45,218 nt of DNA, taken from NCBI RefSeq assembly GCF_006538745.1, contig NZ_BJLR01000039.1, forward strand, positions 1 to 45,218, written 5' to 3'. The DNA comes from Cellulomonas cellasea (GTDB lineage: Bacteria > Actinomycetota > Actinomycetes > Actinomycetales > Cellulomonadaceae). The position numbers were made by a program, and so were the translations under genes. Under the pieces are notes generated by a model. It was not told where the DNA came from and did no database searches. It was given only the letters and a program-made list of their open reading frames with translations. This document shows, piece by piece, positions 1 to 7,103 of this stretch; position 1 is the first letter of the stretch, and every line of letters begins with the position of its first letter.

Positions 1-21
1 GGGGGCGATGGTGGCGCCCCC
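1..21 (-). terminator. Hairpin after the sugar-transporter operon
   Basis: GGGGGCG (1-7) pairs perfectly with CGCCCCC (15-21) across a 7-nt loop. It lies about 14 nt beyond the stop codon of the last permease gene. No U-tract is visible and the stem may extend beyond the window edge, so the terminator role is inferred from position. Confidence 0.5.
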
Positions 22-34
22 GCGCGGCGCGGGA

Positions 35-952
35 TCAACCCTTGACAGCACCCGCCATGATGCCAGCGACGAGCTGGCGGCCGGCGAACACGAACAGGAT
101 GACCAGCGGGATCACCGAGAGCGTGACGCCCGCCATGATCAGCGCCATGTCCTTGAAGTACGTGGACTGCAGCAGCTGGACGGCGACCGGGAGCGTCGGG
201 TTCGTCGAGCCGAGCACGATGAACGGCCAGAAGAAGTTCGTCCACGAGCCCACGAAGGTGAACAGCGCGAGCATCGCCGCCGCCGGGCGTGCCGCCGGCA
301 TGGCGATGTGCCAGAACGTGCGGATCATCGACGCGCCGTCGACGCGGGCCGCCTCGATGAGCTCGTAGGGCAGCGCGCTCTCGAGGTACTGGGTCATCCA
401 GAACACCCCGAACGCGGTGACCATGCCCGGCACGATCACCGCGACGAGCTTGCCGGTCCAGCCGAGCTCCGACATCACGATGAACAGCGGGACGATGCCG
501 AGCTGCGTGGGCACCGCCATGGTCGCGATGACGAACACGAGCAGCGGCCCACGTCCCCGGAACCGGAGCTTCGAGAACGAGAACCCGGCGAGGGTCGAGA
601 ACACGACCACCGACGCGGCCGTGAGCGTCGAGACGATGACGCTGTTCGTCAGGGCCTTCCAGAACCGGATGTCGGCGTTCAGCACCCGGCTCACGTTGTC
701 GAAGAACTCACCCTGCGGGATGAGCGACGGGATCGGCGTCTGCGCGATGGTCGACGCGTTCGAGCTCGAGAGCAGGAACATGTAGTAGAGCGGTGCGGCC
801 GAGGCCAGGATGACGATCGCCAGGACGGTGTACGTCAGCCAGCCCGGGCGTCGGTCGGAACCGGCGCCCTGCGCCCGGCGACGACGGCCGGCAGCACGAG
901 CGGCGCCCGCACCGGCAGTCTGTCGGATGACGGGGATCGAAGGAGCGCTCAT
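35..952 (-). CDS. Sugar ABC transporter permease, MalG/CebG type
   Basis: A 305-residue inner-membrane permease of the carbohydrate-uptake (CUT1) family, forming half of the import channel. It has a short Arg-rich cytoplasmic N-terminus, a first membrane helix near residues 35-55 and several further helices. The cytoplasmic EAA loop reads EAARVDGASMIRTFWHIAMP and docks the ATPase in this family. The ATG overlaps the stop of the upstream permease gene by 4 nt (ATGA), indicating translational coupling. The order lipoprotein, first permease, second permease matches CebE-CebF-CebG operons. No ATPase gene follows within the window; such importers commonly share a separately encoded MsiK-type ATPase. 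The cello-oligosaccharide substrate is inferred from the operator boxes upstream of the operon. Confidence 0.9.
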   Translation of the reverse strand: MSAPSIPVIRQTAGAGAARAAGRRRRAQGAGSDRRPGWLTYTVLAIVILASAAPLYYMFLLSSSNASTIAQTPIPSLIPQGEFFDNVSRVLNADIRFWKALTNSVIVSTLTAASVVVFSTLAGFSFSKLRFRGRGPLLVFVIATMAVPTQLGIVPLFIVMSELGWTGKLVAVIVPGMVTAFGVFWMTQYLESALPYELIEAARVDGASMIRTFWHIAMPAARPAAAMLALFTFVGSWTNFFWPFIVLGSTNPTLPVAVQLLQSTYFKDMALIMAGVTLSVIPLVILFVFAGRQLVAGIMAGAVKG

Positions 953-1950
953 CGCTTCTTCCTTCCGCTCTTCGGCGCCGACTCGGAGGAGATCCGGCGG
1001 GTGATGGAGAAGTTGATGATGCCGACCACGATGATGATCAGGAACAGGATCCAGGCGACGGCGGCGGCGCGACCGAAGCTCTTCTGCGCCCCCCAGCCCA
1101 GCTCGTAGAGGTACATCGTGGCGGTCATCCACTGACGGTCGTTGCCGCCCTGTCCGATCTGGTCGTACAGGCGCGGCTCGTCGAAGATCTGCAGGCCGCC
1201 GATCGTCGACGTCAGGACGACGAAGATGATCGTCGGGCGGAGCATGGGCACCGTGACGGAGAAGAACTGCCGCAGGCGGCCGGCGCCGTCGAGGATCGCG
1301 GCCTCGTAGATGTCGCGCGGGACGGCCTGCATCGCCGCGAGGAAGATCAGCGTGTTGTAGCCGGTCCAGCGGAAGTTGACCATCGTCGAGATCGCGAAGT
1401 GGCTGGCCAGGACGTCGCCGTGCCACTTGACCGGCTCGACCCCGAAGGTGCCGAGCACCGTGTTCACGACGCCGGACTGGTCGGCGAAGAGCTTGCTGAA
1501 GATGAGGCTGACCGCGACCGGTGCGACGACGTAGGGCAGGAGCACGCCCATGCGCCAGAACGTGCGTGCACGCAGGTTGGCGTCGAGGAACGCGGCCAGG
1601 ACGATCGCGATGAAGACCTGCGGCACGGAGGACAGCAGGAAGATGCTGAACGTGTTCCGCAGCCCGCGCCAGAAGTTCGGCTGGGCGAGCACGTCCTGGT
1701 AGTTCTTGAGGCCGACGAAGTCGCCCTGCCCGCCGATCAGGTGCCAGTCGTGCACCGAGACGACGGCCGTGTACGCGAGCGGGAAGAGACCGACGACCGC
1801 GAACAGGATGAAGAACGGGGAGATGTAGAGGTAGGGCGAGAGCTTGACGTCCCAGCGCCCGAGCTGCTGGCTGAAGCCGACGCGCTGGGGGGCACGTTCC
1901 GGGCTGCGGCTCGTGCGGCGGGCCGGCGTCGGCGTGGTGGTGGTGGCCAT
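949..1950 (-). CDS. Sugar ABC transporter permease, MalF/CebF type
   Basis: A 333-residue membrane permease of the CUT1 family, partner of the following permease. A basic, Thr/Pro-rich N-terminus precedes a first helix (YLYISPFFILFAVVGLFPLA). The EAA loop reads EAAILDGAGRLRQFFSVTVP. The ATG is preceded by AAGGA with 5-nt spacing. It lies 81 nt downstream of the lipoprotein gene, and a long hairpin in that gap probably lowers its expression relative to the binding protein. It overlaps the next permease by 4 nt. The family assignment is firm; the exact sugar is inferred. Confidence 0.9.
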   Translation of the reverse strand: MATTTTPTPARRTSRSPERAPQRVGFSQQLGRWDVKLSPYLYISPFFILFAVVGLFPLAYTAVVSVHDWHLIGGQGDFVGLKNYQDVLAQPNFWRGLRNTFSIFLLSSVPQVFIAIVLAAFLDANLRARTFWRMGVLLPYVVAPVAVSLIFSKLFADQSGVVNTVLGTFGVEPVKWHGDVLASHFAISTMVNFRWTGYNTLIFLAAMQAVPRDIYEAAILDGAGRLRQFFSVTVPMLRPTIIFVVLTSTIGGLQIFDEPRLYDQIGQGGNDRQWMTATMYLYELGWGAQKSFGRAAAVAWILFLIIIVVGIINFSITRRISSESAPKSGRKKR

Positions 1951-1986
1951 CGGTGTCCTTCGGCGGTGAGGTCGTCGAGCGTGGGA

Positions 1987-2025
1987 CAGGGCCGGGCCGG
2001 CGGTGCGTCCGCCGACCCGACCCTG
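1987..2025 (-). other. Intra-operon hairpin between binding-protein and permease genes
   Basis: A 17-bp stem (left arm 1987-2003, right arm 2009-2025) with two C:A mismatches closes a 5-nt loop, 6 nt after the lipoprotein stop codon. A hairpin here is the classic arrangement that attenuates transcription or protects the upstream mRNA, giving more binding protein than permease, as in malE-malF. The structure is visible; the function is inferred. Confidence 0.65.
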
Positions 2026-2031
2026 GTGGAA

Positions 2032-3339
2032 TCAGCCGAGGGCGTTGATGGCCTCTTCGAACTTCGACCACGACGTCGCCGGGTCATCCGTGCGGTCCAC
2101 GTCGACGCGGTTGATCGCCTGCGACATCGCGTCGCTCACCGCGAAGTAGTTCGGGCCCTTGAAGGGGGGCTCCGGCTTCACGGCGAGCGCCCGCTCGGAC
2201 AGGATCTGCCCGGTCGGCGCGTTGTTGAAGAACGGGTTCGTGACCGAGAGCAGGTCCTCGCTCTCGAGGGCCTCGGTCTGGCTCGGGAACGTGCCCTTCG
2301 CCTTGAACGCCTTGATCTGCTGCTCGGGGGCGGTCAGCCAGGCGGCGAGCGCCTTGGCCTCCTCCGGGTGCGCACCCTGGGCGGGGACCGTCAGGAACGA
2401 GCCACCCCAGTTGCCGCCGCCGCCGGGGAAGACGTTGGCGATGTCCCAGCCGGTGACGCCCTTGGCGTTGCCCTCGATGACACCGAGCATCCAGCCCGGA
2501 GCCAGCATCGTCGCGAAGCCGTTGTTCTGGAACGACGCCGTCCAGTCCTCGCTCCACTGCGACTTGTGCGACGAGAGGTTGTCCTCGACGCCCGCCTTCA
2601 GCACGGCGTCGTAGGCCTCCTTGACCTCGGGGTTTTCGAGCGCGGTGATCTCACCGGTCTCGGGGTCCTCGAACGCGGCGTCCATCTGGTTGACCATGCC
2701 CTGGAAGATCGCGGCGCTCGAGTCGAAGAACGCGACGTCGGGGTTGCTCGCCTTGAACTGGCGGCCGACCTCGAAGTACTTGTCCCACGTGGCGTCGTCG
2801 CCACCGAACAGCGCGGCGACCTCCTCGCGGTCGGTCGGGAGACCGGCGGCCGCGAACAGGTCGGAGCGGTACGCGATGGCCTCGGGGCCGATGTCGGTGC
2901 CGTAGCCGATGAGACGGCCGTCCTCGGCCGTGGCCTGCGCGACCTTCCACTCGAGCCAGCGGCCCTCGACGTCGTCCGACGCCAGGTCCACGAACTTGTC
3001 CGAGTACTGGAGGAGCTCGGGGAGCCAGTCGACCTCGATGGCCTCGATGTCCGACAGGCCGGAGCCCGCGGCGAGACGCGTGTTGAGGTTGTCGCGCGCC
3101 TCGTTCGAGGTGGCGGCCTTCTTGTGCTCGACGGTGACGTTCGGGTTCGCGGCCTCGTACTCGGCGAAGAGGTCGTCGTAGCCGAACTCGTTGAACGTGG
3201 CGACGGTCAGCGTGATCTTCTCGTCACCGCTGGCGTCTCCGGTCGACCCCGAGTCGGCCGAGCCGCATGCGGTGGCGAGAAGGGCAACGCCCGTCACCCC
3301 GGCCGCGACGGCCCACATCTTGCGTGTGGTCTTGCGCAC
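2032..3339 (-). CDS. Extracellular sugar-binding lipoprotein, CebE-like
   Basis: A 435-residue solute-binding protein (family 1, MalE/CebE type) that captures sugar outside the membrane for the two downstream permeases. A signal peptide with basic start MRKTTRK, a hydrophobic stretch and lipobox LLATAC places the lipidated Cys at residue 25. The mature part begins with a Ser/Gly/Asp linker and then the strand ITLTVATFNEFGYDDLF. I chose GTG at 3339 because it gives a proper lipoprotein signal and is preceded by AGGGAG 5 nt away; longer in-frame starts add an Arg-rich stretch unlike a leader. Length is normal for the family. Transcription should be sugar-responsive through the three palindromes upstream. 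Confidence 0.9.
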   Translation of the reverse strand: MRKTTRKMWAVAAGVTGVALLATACGSADSGSTGDASGDEKITLTVATFNEFGYDDLFAEYEAANPNVTVEHKKAATSNEARDNLNTRLAAGSGLSDIEAIEVDWLPELLQYSDKFVDLASDDVEGRWLEWKVAQATAEDGRLIGYGTDIGPEAIAYRSDLFAAAGLPTDREEVAALFGGDDATWDKYFEVGRQFKASNPDVAFFDSSAAIFQGMVNQMDAAFEDPETGEITALENPEVKEAYDAVLKAGVEDNLSSHKSQWSEDWTASFQNNGFATMLAPGWMLGVIEGNAKGVTGWDIANVFPGGGGNWGGSFLTVPAQGAHPEEAKALAAWLTAPEQQIKAFKAKGTFPSQTEALESEDLLSVTNPFFNNAPTGQILSERALAVKPEPPFKGPNYFAVSDAMSQAINRVDVDRTDDPATSWSKFEEAINALG

Positions 3340-3452
3340 TGTGACTCCCTTGTCAGTCGGACGGCGTCCTCGCCGTACCCGTGGACGCGACGGACGCACC
3401 GCCGCAGGGGGCGCGCGGACGACCGGTCACGTGGGCCGTGTGGACCCTCACA

Positions 3453-3466
3453 TGGGGACGTTCCCG
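3453..3466. promoter_or_regulatory. CelR-like operator box 1
   Basis: TGGGGACGTTCCCG matches 10 of 14 bases of the published Thermobifida CelR (LacI-family) operator TGGGAGCGCTCCCA. It lies between the predicted start of transcription and the lipoprotein gene, where a bound repressor would block elongation. It is the weakest of the three sites. Confidence 0.5.
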
Positions 3467-3475
3467 TGGAACTTG

Positions 3476-3489
3476 CGGGAGCGTTCCCA
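3476..3489. promoter_or_regulatory. CelR-like operator box 2
   Basis: CGGGAGCGTTCCCA matches 12 of 14 bases of the CelR operator TGGGAGCGCTCCCA and keeps the CG-centred palindrome typical of LacI-family sites. It lies just downstream of the predicted transcription start, 23 bp centre to centre from box 1, about two helical turns. Confidence 0.65.
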
Positions 3490-3502
3490 CGCGCTGCGGT
3501 GA

Positions 3503-3531
3503 GCTCTGTCCTCAGGCTGGTCAGGTGTCAA
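3503..3531 (-). promoter_or_regulatory. Probable promoter of the sugar-transporter operon
   Basis: A perfect -35 hexamer TTGACA lies on the minus strand at 3531-3526. A 17-bp spacer leads to a poor -10 (CAGAGC, 3508-3503). The predicted transcript start near 3496 leaves a leader of about 155 nt and puts operator boxes on both sides of the promoter. The weak -10 makes the exact start uncertain. Confidence 0.5.
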
Positions 3532-3554
3532 GGATGAGAGGGTCGTCATCTCCG

Positions 3555-3568
3555 TGGTAGCGATCCCA
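3555..3568. promoter_or_regulatory. CelR-like operator box 3
   Basis: TGGTAGCGATCCCA matches 12 of 14 bases of the CelR operator TGGGAGCGCTCCCA. It lies upstream of the TTGACA -35, so boxes 1-2 and 3 bracket the promoter and could support looping or upstream blocking by a LacI-family repressor. Confidence 0.6.
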
Positions 3569-3623
3569 CACCACTGTTCCCGCAGGTCAGAGCGTTGCGG
3601 AGTCGTTAGGTGTTACCGAATTG

Positions 3624-4139
3624 TTACGGCCGGACACCCGATCCGTGACCTTCGAGCCAGCGGGCCGCGACGGCGGCCTCGGCGCCCAGCGCGGTGCGGA
3701 TCGCACCGCCCGCCGCCTCCTCGACCGCGGAGGCGAACAGGGGGATCGCCGCCTTGACCTCGCCCTCGTAGGTGAGGGTCGTGCGGCCGCCCGCCGGCGT
3801 GAGCGAGGAGGTGCCGGTGAGGCGCACCGGGGCCCCGGTGATCTCGACCACGACGGTCCCGCGGCGCGACCCGTCCGGTCCCGGGCCCTCCCACGCCTCG
3901 ACCTGGCGCACGTCGAGCCGCGAGCCGACGAAGCCCCGCACGTTCGCGGGGATCTGGTCCGTCGGGAGCGACCGCCGGGTGGTCACGGTGAACGCGCCGT
4001 TCTCGCCGGCGACGACGTCGACCTGCTGGTCCAGCGCCCCGGAGGCCCGCACCTTCTCGTGCACGTAGGCCGGGTCGGCGAGCATCGCGGCGACCGTGTC
4101 CGGCGCACCGGCGAGGTCGAGCGGGACATGGAGGTGCAC
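3624..4139 (-). CDS. DUF2505 family protein (SRPBCC-like fold)
   Basis: A 171-residue cytoplasmic protein that looks like the actinobacterial DUF2505 family, related to START/polyketide-cyclase-like ligand-binding folds. It opens with MHLHVPLDLAGAPDTVAAML, the usual opening of an SRPBCC domain, contains alternating strands (TVVVEITGAPVRLTGTSS), and ends in a long amphipathic helix. No catalytic residues are evident and no ligand can be named. GTG at 4139 is preceded by AAGGA 9 nt away and, further out, by a TAAACT -10. It is divergent from the PdtaS-like kinase gene. Confidence 0.8.
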   Translation of the reverse strand: MHLHVPLDLAGAPDTVAAMLADPAYVHEKVRASGALDQQVDVVAGENGAFTVTTRRSLPTDQIPANVRGFVGSRLDVRQVEAWEGPGPDGSRRGTVVVEITGAPVRLTGTSSLTPAGGRTTLTYEGEVKAAIPLFASAVEEAAGGAIRTALGAEAAVAARWLEGHGSGVRP

Positions 4140-4174
4140 GGCGCTGGGTCCTTCCCTGCAGGGCTGGTGCCGCG

Positions 4175-4180
4175 AGTTTA
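4175..4180 (-). promoter_or_regulatory. -10 box for the DUF2505 gene
   Basis: TAAACT on the minus strand (complement of agttta) in otherwise very GC-rich DNA, 35 nt upstream of the GTG start. It predicts a leader of about 30 nt that includes the AAGGA ribosome site. No clear -35 is seen. Confidence 0.45.
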
Positions 4181-4237
4181 TCCGGCGGCGCCCGCGCGGT
4201 GCGCGCGGCCCGCGGGAAGTGGGGTCGGACGCGCGCC

Positions 4238-4243
4238 TACGCT
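4238..4243 (+). promoter_or_regulatory. -10 box for leaderless pdtaS-like gene
   Basis: TACGCT followed by 6 nt and then the GTG at 4250. This spacing puts transcription start on the start codon. It decides the start against a longer in-frame ATG at 4199. Confidence 0.6.
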
Positions 4244-4249
4244 GGTGCG

Positions 4250-5740
4250 GTGTCCACCCTGAGCGATCTCGCCACGCGCCACGCGTCGTCCCTCGACGCC
4301 GCCGACCTCGAGTGGCTCCACCTGCTCGTCGGGGACTGGCAGGTGATCTCCGACCTCGCGTTCGCCGACCTCGTGCTGTGGCTCCCGGCCGACGACGGGG
4401 ACTTCGTCGCCATCGCGCAGTGCCGCCCGAGCACCGGAGCGACCGTCCACTACGACGACGTCGTCGGCTCACGGCCCCCCGAGGGCCAGCGGCCCCAGCT
4501 GCAGAAGTCGCTCACCGAGGTCCGGGCGCAGCGCTCGCGCGAGCCCCGCTGGTTCGGCTCGTACGCCGTGCGCGAGGAGGCGGTGCCCGTCGTCCGCCAG
4601 GGCCGCGCGATCGCCGTCGTCGCCCGGCAGACGAACCTCGGTGGGGCACGGACGCCGAGCCGGCTCGAGCTGAACTACGTCGAGGCCGCCGACGACCTCA
4701 TGGGGATGATCTCGCGCGGGGAGTTCCCGGCGCCGAACGCCCCCACCGGGCCCCGCCGCGGCGCCCCCCGGGTCGGCGACGGGCTCGTGCGCCTCAACTC
4801 CGAGGGGGAGGTGCTCTACGCGAGCCCCAACGCCCTCAGCTGCTTCCACCGCCTCGGTGCGCTCGGCGACCTCGTCGGCCGCTCGCTCGTCGAGGTCACG
4901 ACCGACCTCATCGAGCAGAAAGCGACCGTCGACGAGTCGATGCCGCTCGTCGTGATGGGGCGCGCGCCGTGGCGCACCGACATCGAGGCCCGCGGCGTCG
5001 CGCTCTCGCTGCGCGCGGTGCCCCTCACCGAGCACGGCCAGCGGCTCGGTGCCGTCCTGCTGTGCCGCGACGTCTCCGAGCTGCGCCGGCGCGAGCGCGC
5101 GCTCATCACGAAGGACGCGACGATCCGGGAGATCCACCACCGGGTCAAGAACAACCTGCAGACCGTCGCGGCGCTGCTCCGGCTGCAGTCGCGCCGGATG
5201 AGCAGCCCCGAGGCCAAGGACGCGCTCGACGAGGCGATGCGCCGTGTCGCCACGATCGCGCTCGTGCACGAGACGCTGTCCCAGACGCTCGACGAGGCGG
5301 TGCCCTTCGACGACCTCGTGGGGCGCAGCCTGCGCCTCGCGGCCGACGTCGCGTCCGCCGGCGGGCACGTGCGGACCGTCGTGCAGGGCGAGTTCGGGCT
5401 CGTGCCCGCCGAGGACGCCACGGCCCTCGCGCTCGTGCTGACCGAGCTCGTGACCAACGCCGTCGAGCACGGGCTCGCGAACGGCGTCGGCGGCACGGTC
5501 GAGATCACGGCGGTCCGGGAGGGCGACGCGCTCGGGATCACGGTCGCGGACGACGGCGTCGGGCTCCCCGAGAAGGCCGGCGCCGGGACCGGGCTCGGGA
5601 CGCAGATCGTCTCGACACTCGTGACCAACGAGCTGCGCGGGTCGATCCGGTGGGGGGCGCGCGAGGGCGGCGGGACCGAGGTGGTGCTCGACGTGGTGCT
5701 CCGGACGCCGAACCGCGAGACCGGGTCGATCCGGCACTGA
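4250..5740 (+). CDS. pdtaS: Sensor histidine kinase, PdtaS-like (GAF-PAS-HisKA_2)
   Basis: A 496-residue soluble sensor kinase with no membrane segment or signal peptide. Domains in order: GAF-like sensor (about 1-155), PAS-like (about 170-290), a dimerisation/phosphoacceptor box EIHHRVKNNLQTVAALLRLQ near residues 295-315, and a HATPase with N-box ELVTNAVEHG and ATP-lid motifs DDGVGLP and GTGLGTQIV. These are the marks of mycobacterial PdtaS, which phosphorylates the RNA-binding antiterminator PdtaR. No pdtaR lies in this window, as is also the case in mycobacteria. It converges with whiB1, and the same pair (Rv3220c/Rv3219) is adjacent in M. tuberculosis, which supports orthology. The start was chosen from a -10 box 6 nt upstream. 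Confidence 0.88.
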   Translation: MSTLSDLATRHASSLDAADLEWLHLLVGDWQVISDLAFADLVLWLPADDGDFVAIAQCRPSTGATVHYDDVVGSRPPEGQRPQLQKSLTEVRAQRSREPRWFGSYAVREEAVPVVRQGRAIAVVARQTNLGGARTPSRLELNYVEAADDLMGMISRGEFPAPNAPTGPRRGAPRVGDGLVRLNSEGEVLYASPNALSCFHRLGALGDLVGRSLVEVTTDLIEQKATVDESMPLVVMGRAPWRTDIEARGVALSLRAVPLTEHGQRLGAVLLCRDVSELRRRERALITKDATIREIHHRVKNNLQTVAALLRLQSRRMSSPEAKDALDEAMRRVATIALVHETLSQTLDEAVPFDDLVGRSLRLAADVASAGGHVRTVVQGEFGLVPAEDATALALVLTELVTNAVEHGLANGVGGTVEITAVREGDALGITVADDGVGLPEKAGAGTGLGTQIVSTLVTNELRGSIRWGAREGGGTEVVLDVVLRTPNRETGSIRH

Positions 5741-5879
5741 CGGGTTCGACCCGGGCGCTGGGTGCCGCGGGCGTCGGTCCGGCGGTGAGCGTGGCCGAAC
5801 GTCGCGCACCCCTGGCGACGCGTACCGGTCCCGCGCCGATCGCGGCATGTCGCCCCGGACGCTCTCGCCCCGGACACGA

Positions 5880-5915
5880 CTCAGCCGCCGGTGCCCGAGG
5901 GCGCCGACGGCTGAG
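5880..5915. terminator. Shared hairpin terminator between pdtaS and whiB1
   Basis: CTCAGCCGCCGGTGCCC (5880-5896) pairs with 5899-5915 in a 17-bp stem with one mismatch and one wobble and a 2-nt gap. It lies between two convergent stop codons, 140 nt after pdtaS and 21 nt after whiB1, so it can serve both strands. No U-tract is seen, as is usual in high-GC actinobacteria. Confidence 0.75.
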
Positions 5916-5936
5916 TGCGTGCGGTGTGGTGGTGCG

Positions 5937-6185
5937 TCAGCTGGCGCGGCGCTGGCGCGCGGTGCGGCGCTTGAGGGCGCGGCGCTCGTCCTCCGAGAGC
6001 CCGCCCCAGACGCCCGCGTCCTGTCCGGACTCGAGCGCCCACTTCAGGCACGTGTCCACGACGTCGCAGCGACGGCACACGGCCTTCGCCTCGTCGATCT
6101 GCAGCAGCGCGGGCCCGGTGTTCCCGATGGGGAAGAACAGCTCCGGGTCCTCGTCCAGGCACGCTGCGCGGTGGCGCCAATCCAT
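5937..6185 (-). CDS. whiB1: WhiB1/WblE-type iron-sulfur transcription factor
   Basis: An 82-residue Wbl protein. Four cysteines at 9, 37, 40 and 46 (CRRC plus downstream TC) match the 4Fe-4S ligands of mycobacterial WhiB1, followed by the GVWGG turn at 58-62 and a basic DNA-binding tail KRRTARQRR. The N-terminus MDWRHRAACLDEDPELFFP is almost that of M. tuberculosis WhiB1. WhiB1 binds the primary sigma factor and is nitric-oxide sensitive and essential in mycobacteria; these roles are known for the family, not shown here. The ATG has AGGAG 5 nt upstream. A long upstream region with overlapping palindromes suggests complex control. Confidence 0.95.
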   Translation of the reverse strand: MDWRHRAACLDEDPELFFPIGNTGPALLQIDEAKAVCRRCDVVDTCLKWALESGQDAGVWGGLSEDERRALKRRTARQRRAS

Positions 6186-6385
6186 GACATCTCCTCGGCA
6201 GAGGGCAAGCCCGTTCCCTGTCGTGGGACTCGGGCTCAGCGGGCAGGGCGCGACCAGGCCGCTGGAGGATGCGACGGAACTGGGCCCTGCACTTCGGGTG
6301 GGGGTGTGAACTGCTGTTGATCAGCCTCACACCTGGGCTGAACGCGCACAAGAGTTACGCGGCGGTTTCCTCCGCGTGAACGCTG

Positions 6386-6408
6386 AGGTGTTCATCACAC
6401 CTGTGTGA
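6386..6408. promoter_or_regulatory. Overlapping inverted repeats upstream of whiB1
   Basis: Two interleaved dyads: AGGTGT-TCATC-ACACCT (6386-6402) and TCACAC-CT-GTGTGA (6395-6408). GTGTGA/TCACAC half-sites resemble CRP/FNR-family contacts, but the order and spacing differ from the TGTGA-N6-TCACA consensus. M. tuberculosis whiB1 is controlled by the CRP-family protein Cmr, so a related regulator is plausible but unproven. Confidence 0.45.
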
Positions 6409-6596
6409 GCCCTGTGCCGGGGATCGTCACCGTACCCTGTTCCACCGCTCGTGCGCGAACCGCCTCGAAGTGCAAGACGAGCGGGTCCGCGGCGGCGGGT
6501 CCTCGACTCGGAACGGGCCCGCTCGTCGGCCCGTTCCTGGGCGGGATCGGCGGAGCGGCCGGACCCCTCCGGCGGGGCGGTGCCGACGTGCTCGCA

Positions 6597-6602
6597 TAGG
6601 GT
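6597..6602 (+). promoter_or_regulatory. -10 box for leaderless membrane-protein gene
   Basis: TAGGGT, then 7 nt, then the GTG at 6610. It fixes the start of the small membrane protein and implies a leaderless mRNA. Confidence 0.5.
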
Positions 6603-6609
6603 CGACGAC

Positions 6610-7005
6610 GTGCCCCATCGCCGCCCTCGCGCCCTCCTCGTCGTCTGCCTGCTGGTCCTCGTCGAGGCCGCTGCCCTCGCCGGGCTCGCGGCGGCGTTCG
6701 TGGTCGACCTGGCGCGGGGCGCCGAGCTCCCGGGCCCGACGGCGTTCCTCGCGGTCTTCCTGCTCGGGGTCGCCGCGGTGCTCGTGCTCGCCGCGCGTGC
6801 GCTGGCCGACGGCCGCCGCTGGGCCCGCTCCCCGGTGCTCACGTGGCAGCTGCTGCTGCTCGTCATGGCGGTCGGCTGGTTCTCCGCGGAGCCGAGCCCG
6901 TGGGCCGCGGGCGTGGTGCTCGTCGCGCTGGTGGTCGGTGTCGGCCTGCTGCTGCCCCCGGTCGTCGCGGTGACGACCGCTCCGCGCACCCCGCCGGCAC
7001 CCTGA
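6610..7005 (+). CDS. Small integral membrane protein
   Basis: A 131-residue protein made almost wholly of four hydrophobic helices: ALLVVCLLVLVEAAALAGL, a second ending FLLGVAAVLVLAARALAD, a third LTWQLLLLVMAVGWF and a fourth AAGVVLVALVVGVGLLLPP. The N-terminus PHRRPR is positively charged and predicted cytoplasmic, and the tail is short and Pro-rich. Small four-helix membrane proteins of this kind often sit next to whiB1 in actinobacteria; no function is known to me. The GTG start is preferred because of the -10 box 7 nt upstream; a longer in-frame start adds an Arg-rich stretch. Confidence 0.75.
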   Translation: MPHRRPRALLVVCLLVLVEAAALAGLAAAFVVDLARGAELPGPTAFLAVFLLGVAAVLVLAARALADGRRWARSPVLTWQLLLLVMAVGWFSAEPSPWAAGVVLVALVVGVGLLLPPVVAVTTAPRTPPAP

Positions 7006-7103
7006 GCCGCGCCGCCGCCGCGACCGCGCCGCCGTCCCTCGAAGCCGCCGCAGCCCGTCCCTGACGCGCTCCCCCCGGTGGGCGCGACGGGCCAGCAGCC
7101 GGA

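Larger units (their letters stand above)
6186..6609. other. Regulatory intergenic region, whiB1 and membrane protein
   Basis: A gene-free stretch of 424 nt between divergent genes. It holds the whiB1 ribosome site (AGGAG, complement of 6191-6195), the palindrome cluster at 6386-6408, two copies of TCACACCTG (from 6327 and from 6395) and a -10 box for the right-hand gene at 6597. I could not fix the whiB1 promoter; the long leader is consistent with several promoters or a structured 5' region. I see no riboswitch or RNA gene that I can name. Confidence 0.6.

Noticed and set aside
35-2071. A 678-codon frame suggesting a fused two-permease protein
   Set aside because: The N-terminal part is out of frame with the first permease; the second permease starts at ATG 952 with a 4-nt overlap.
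6305-6331. CRP site TGTGA...TCACA upstream of whiB1
   Set aside because: The two half-sites are 17 nt apart rather than 6, so the pair does not form a CRP operator.
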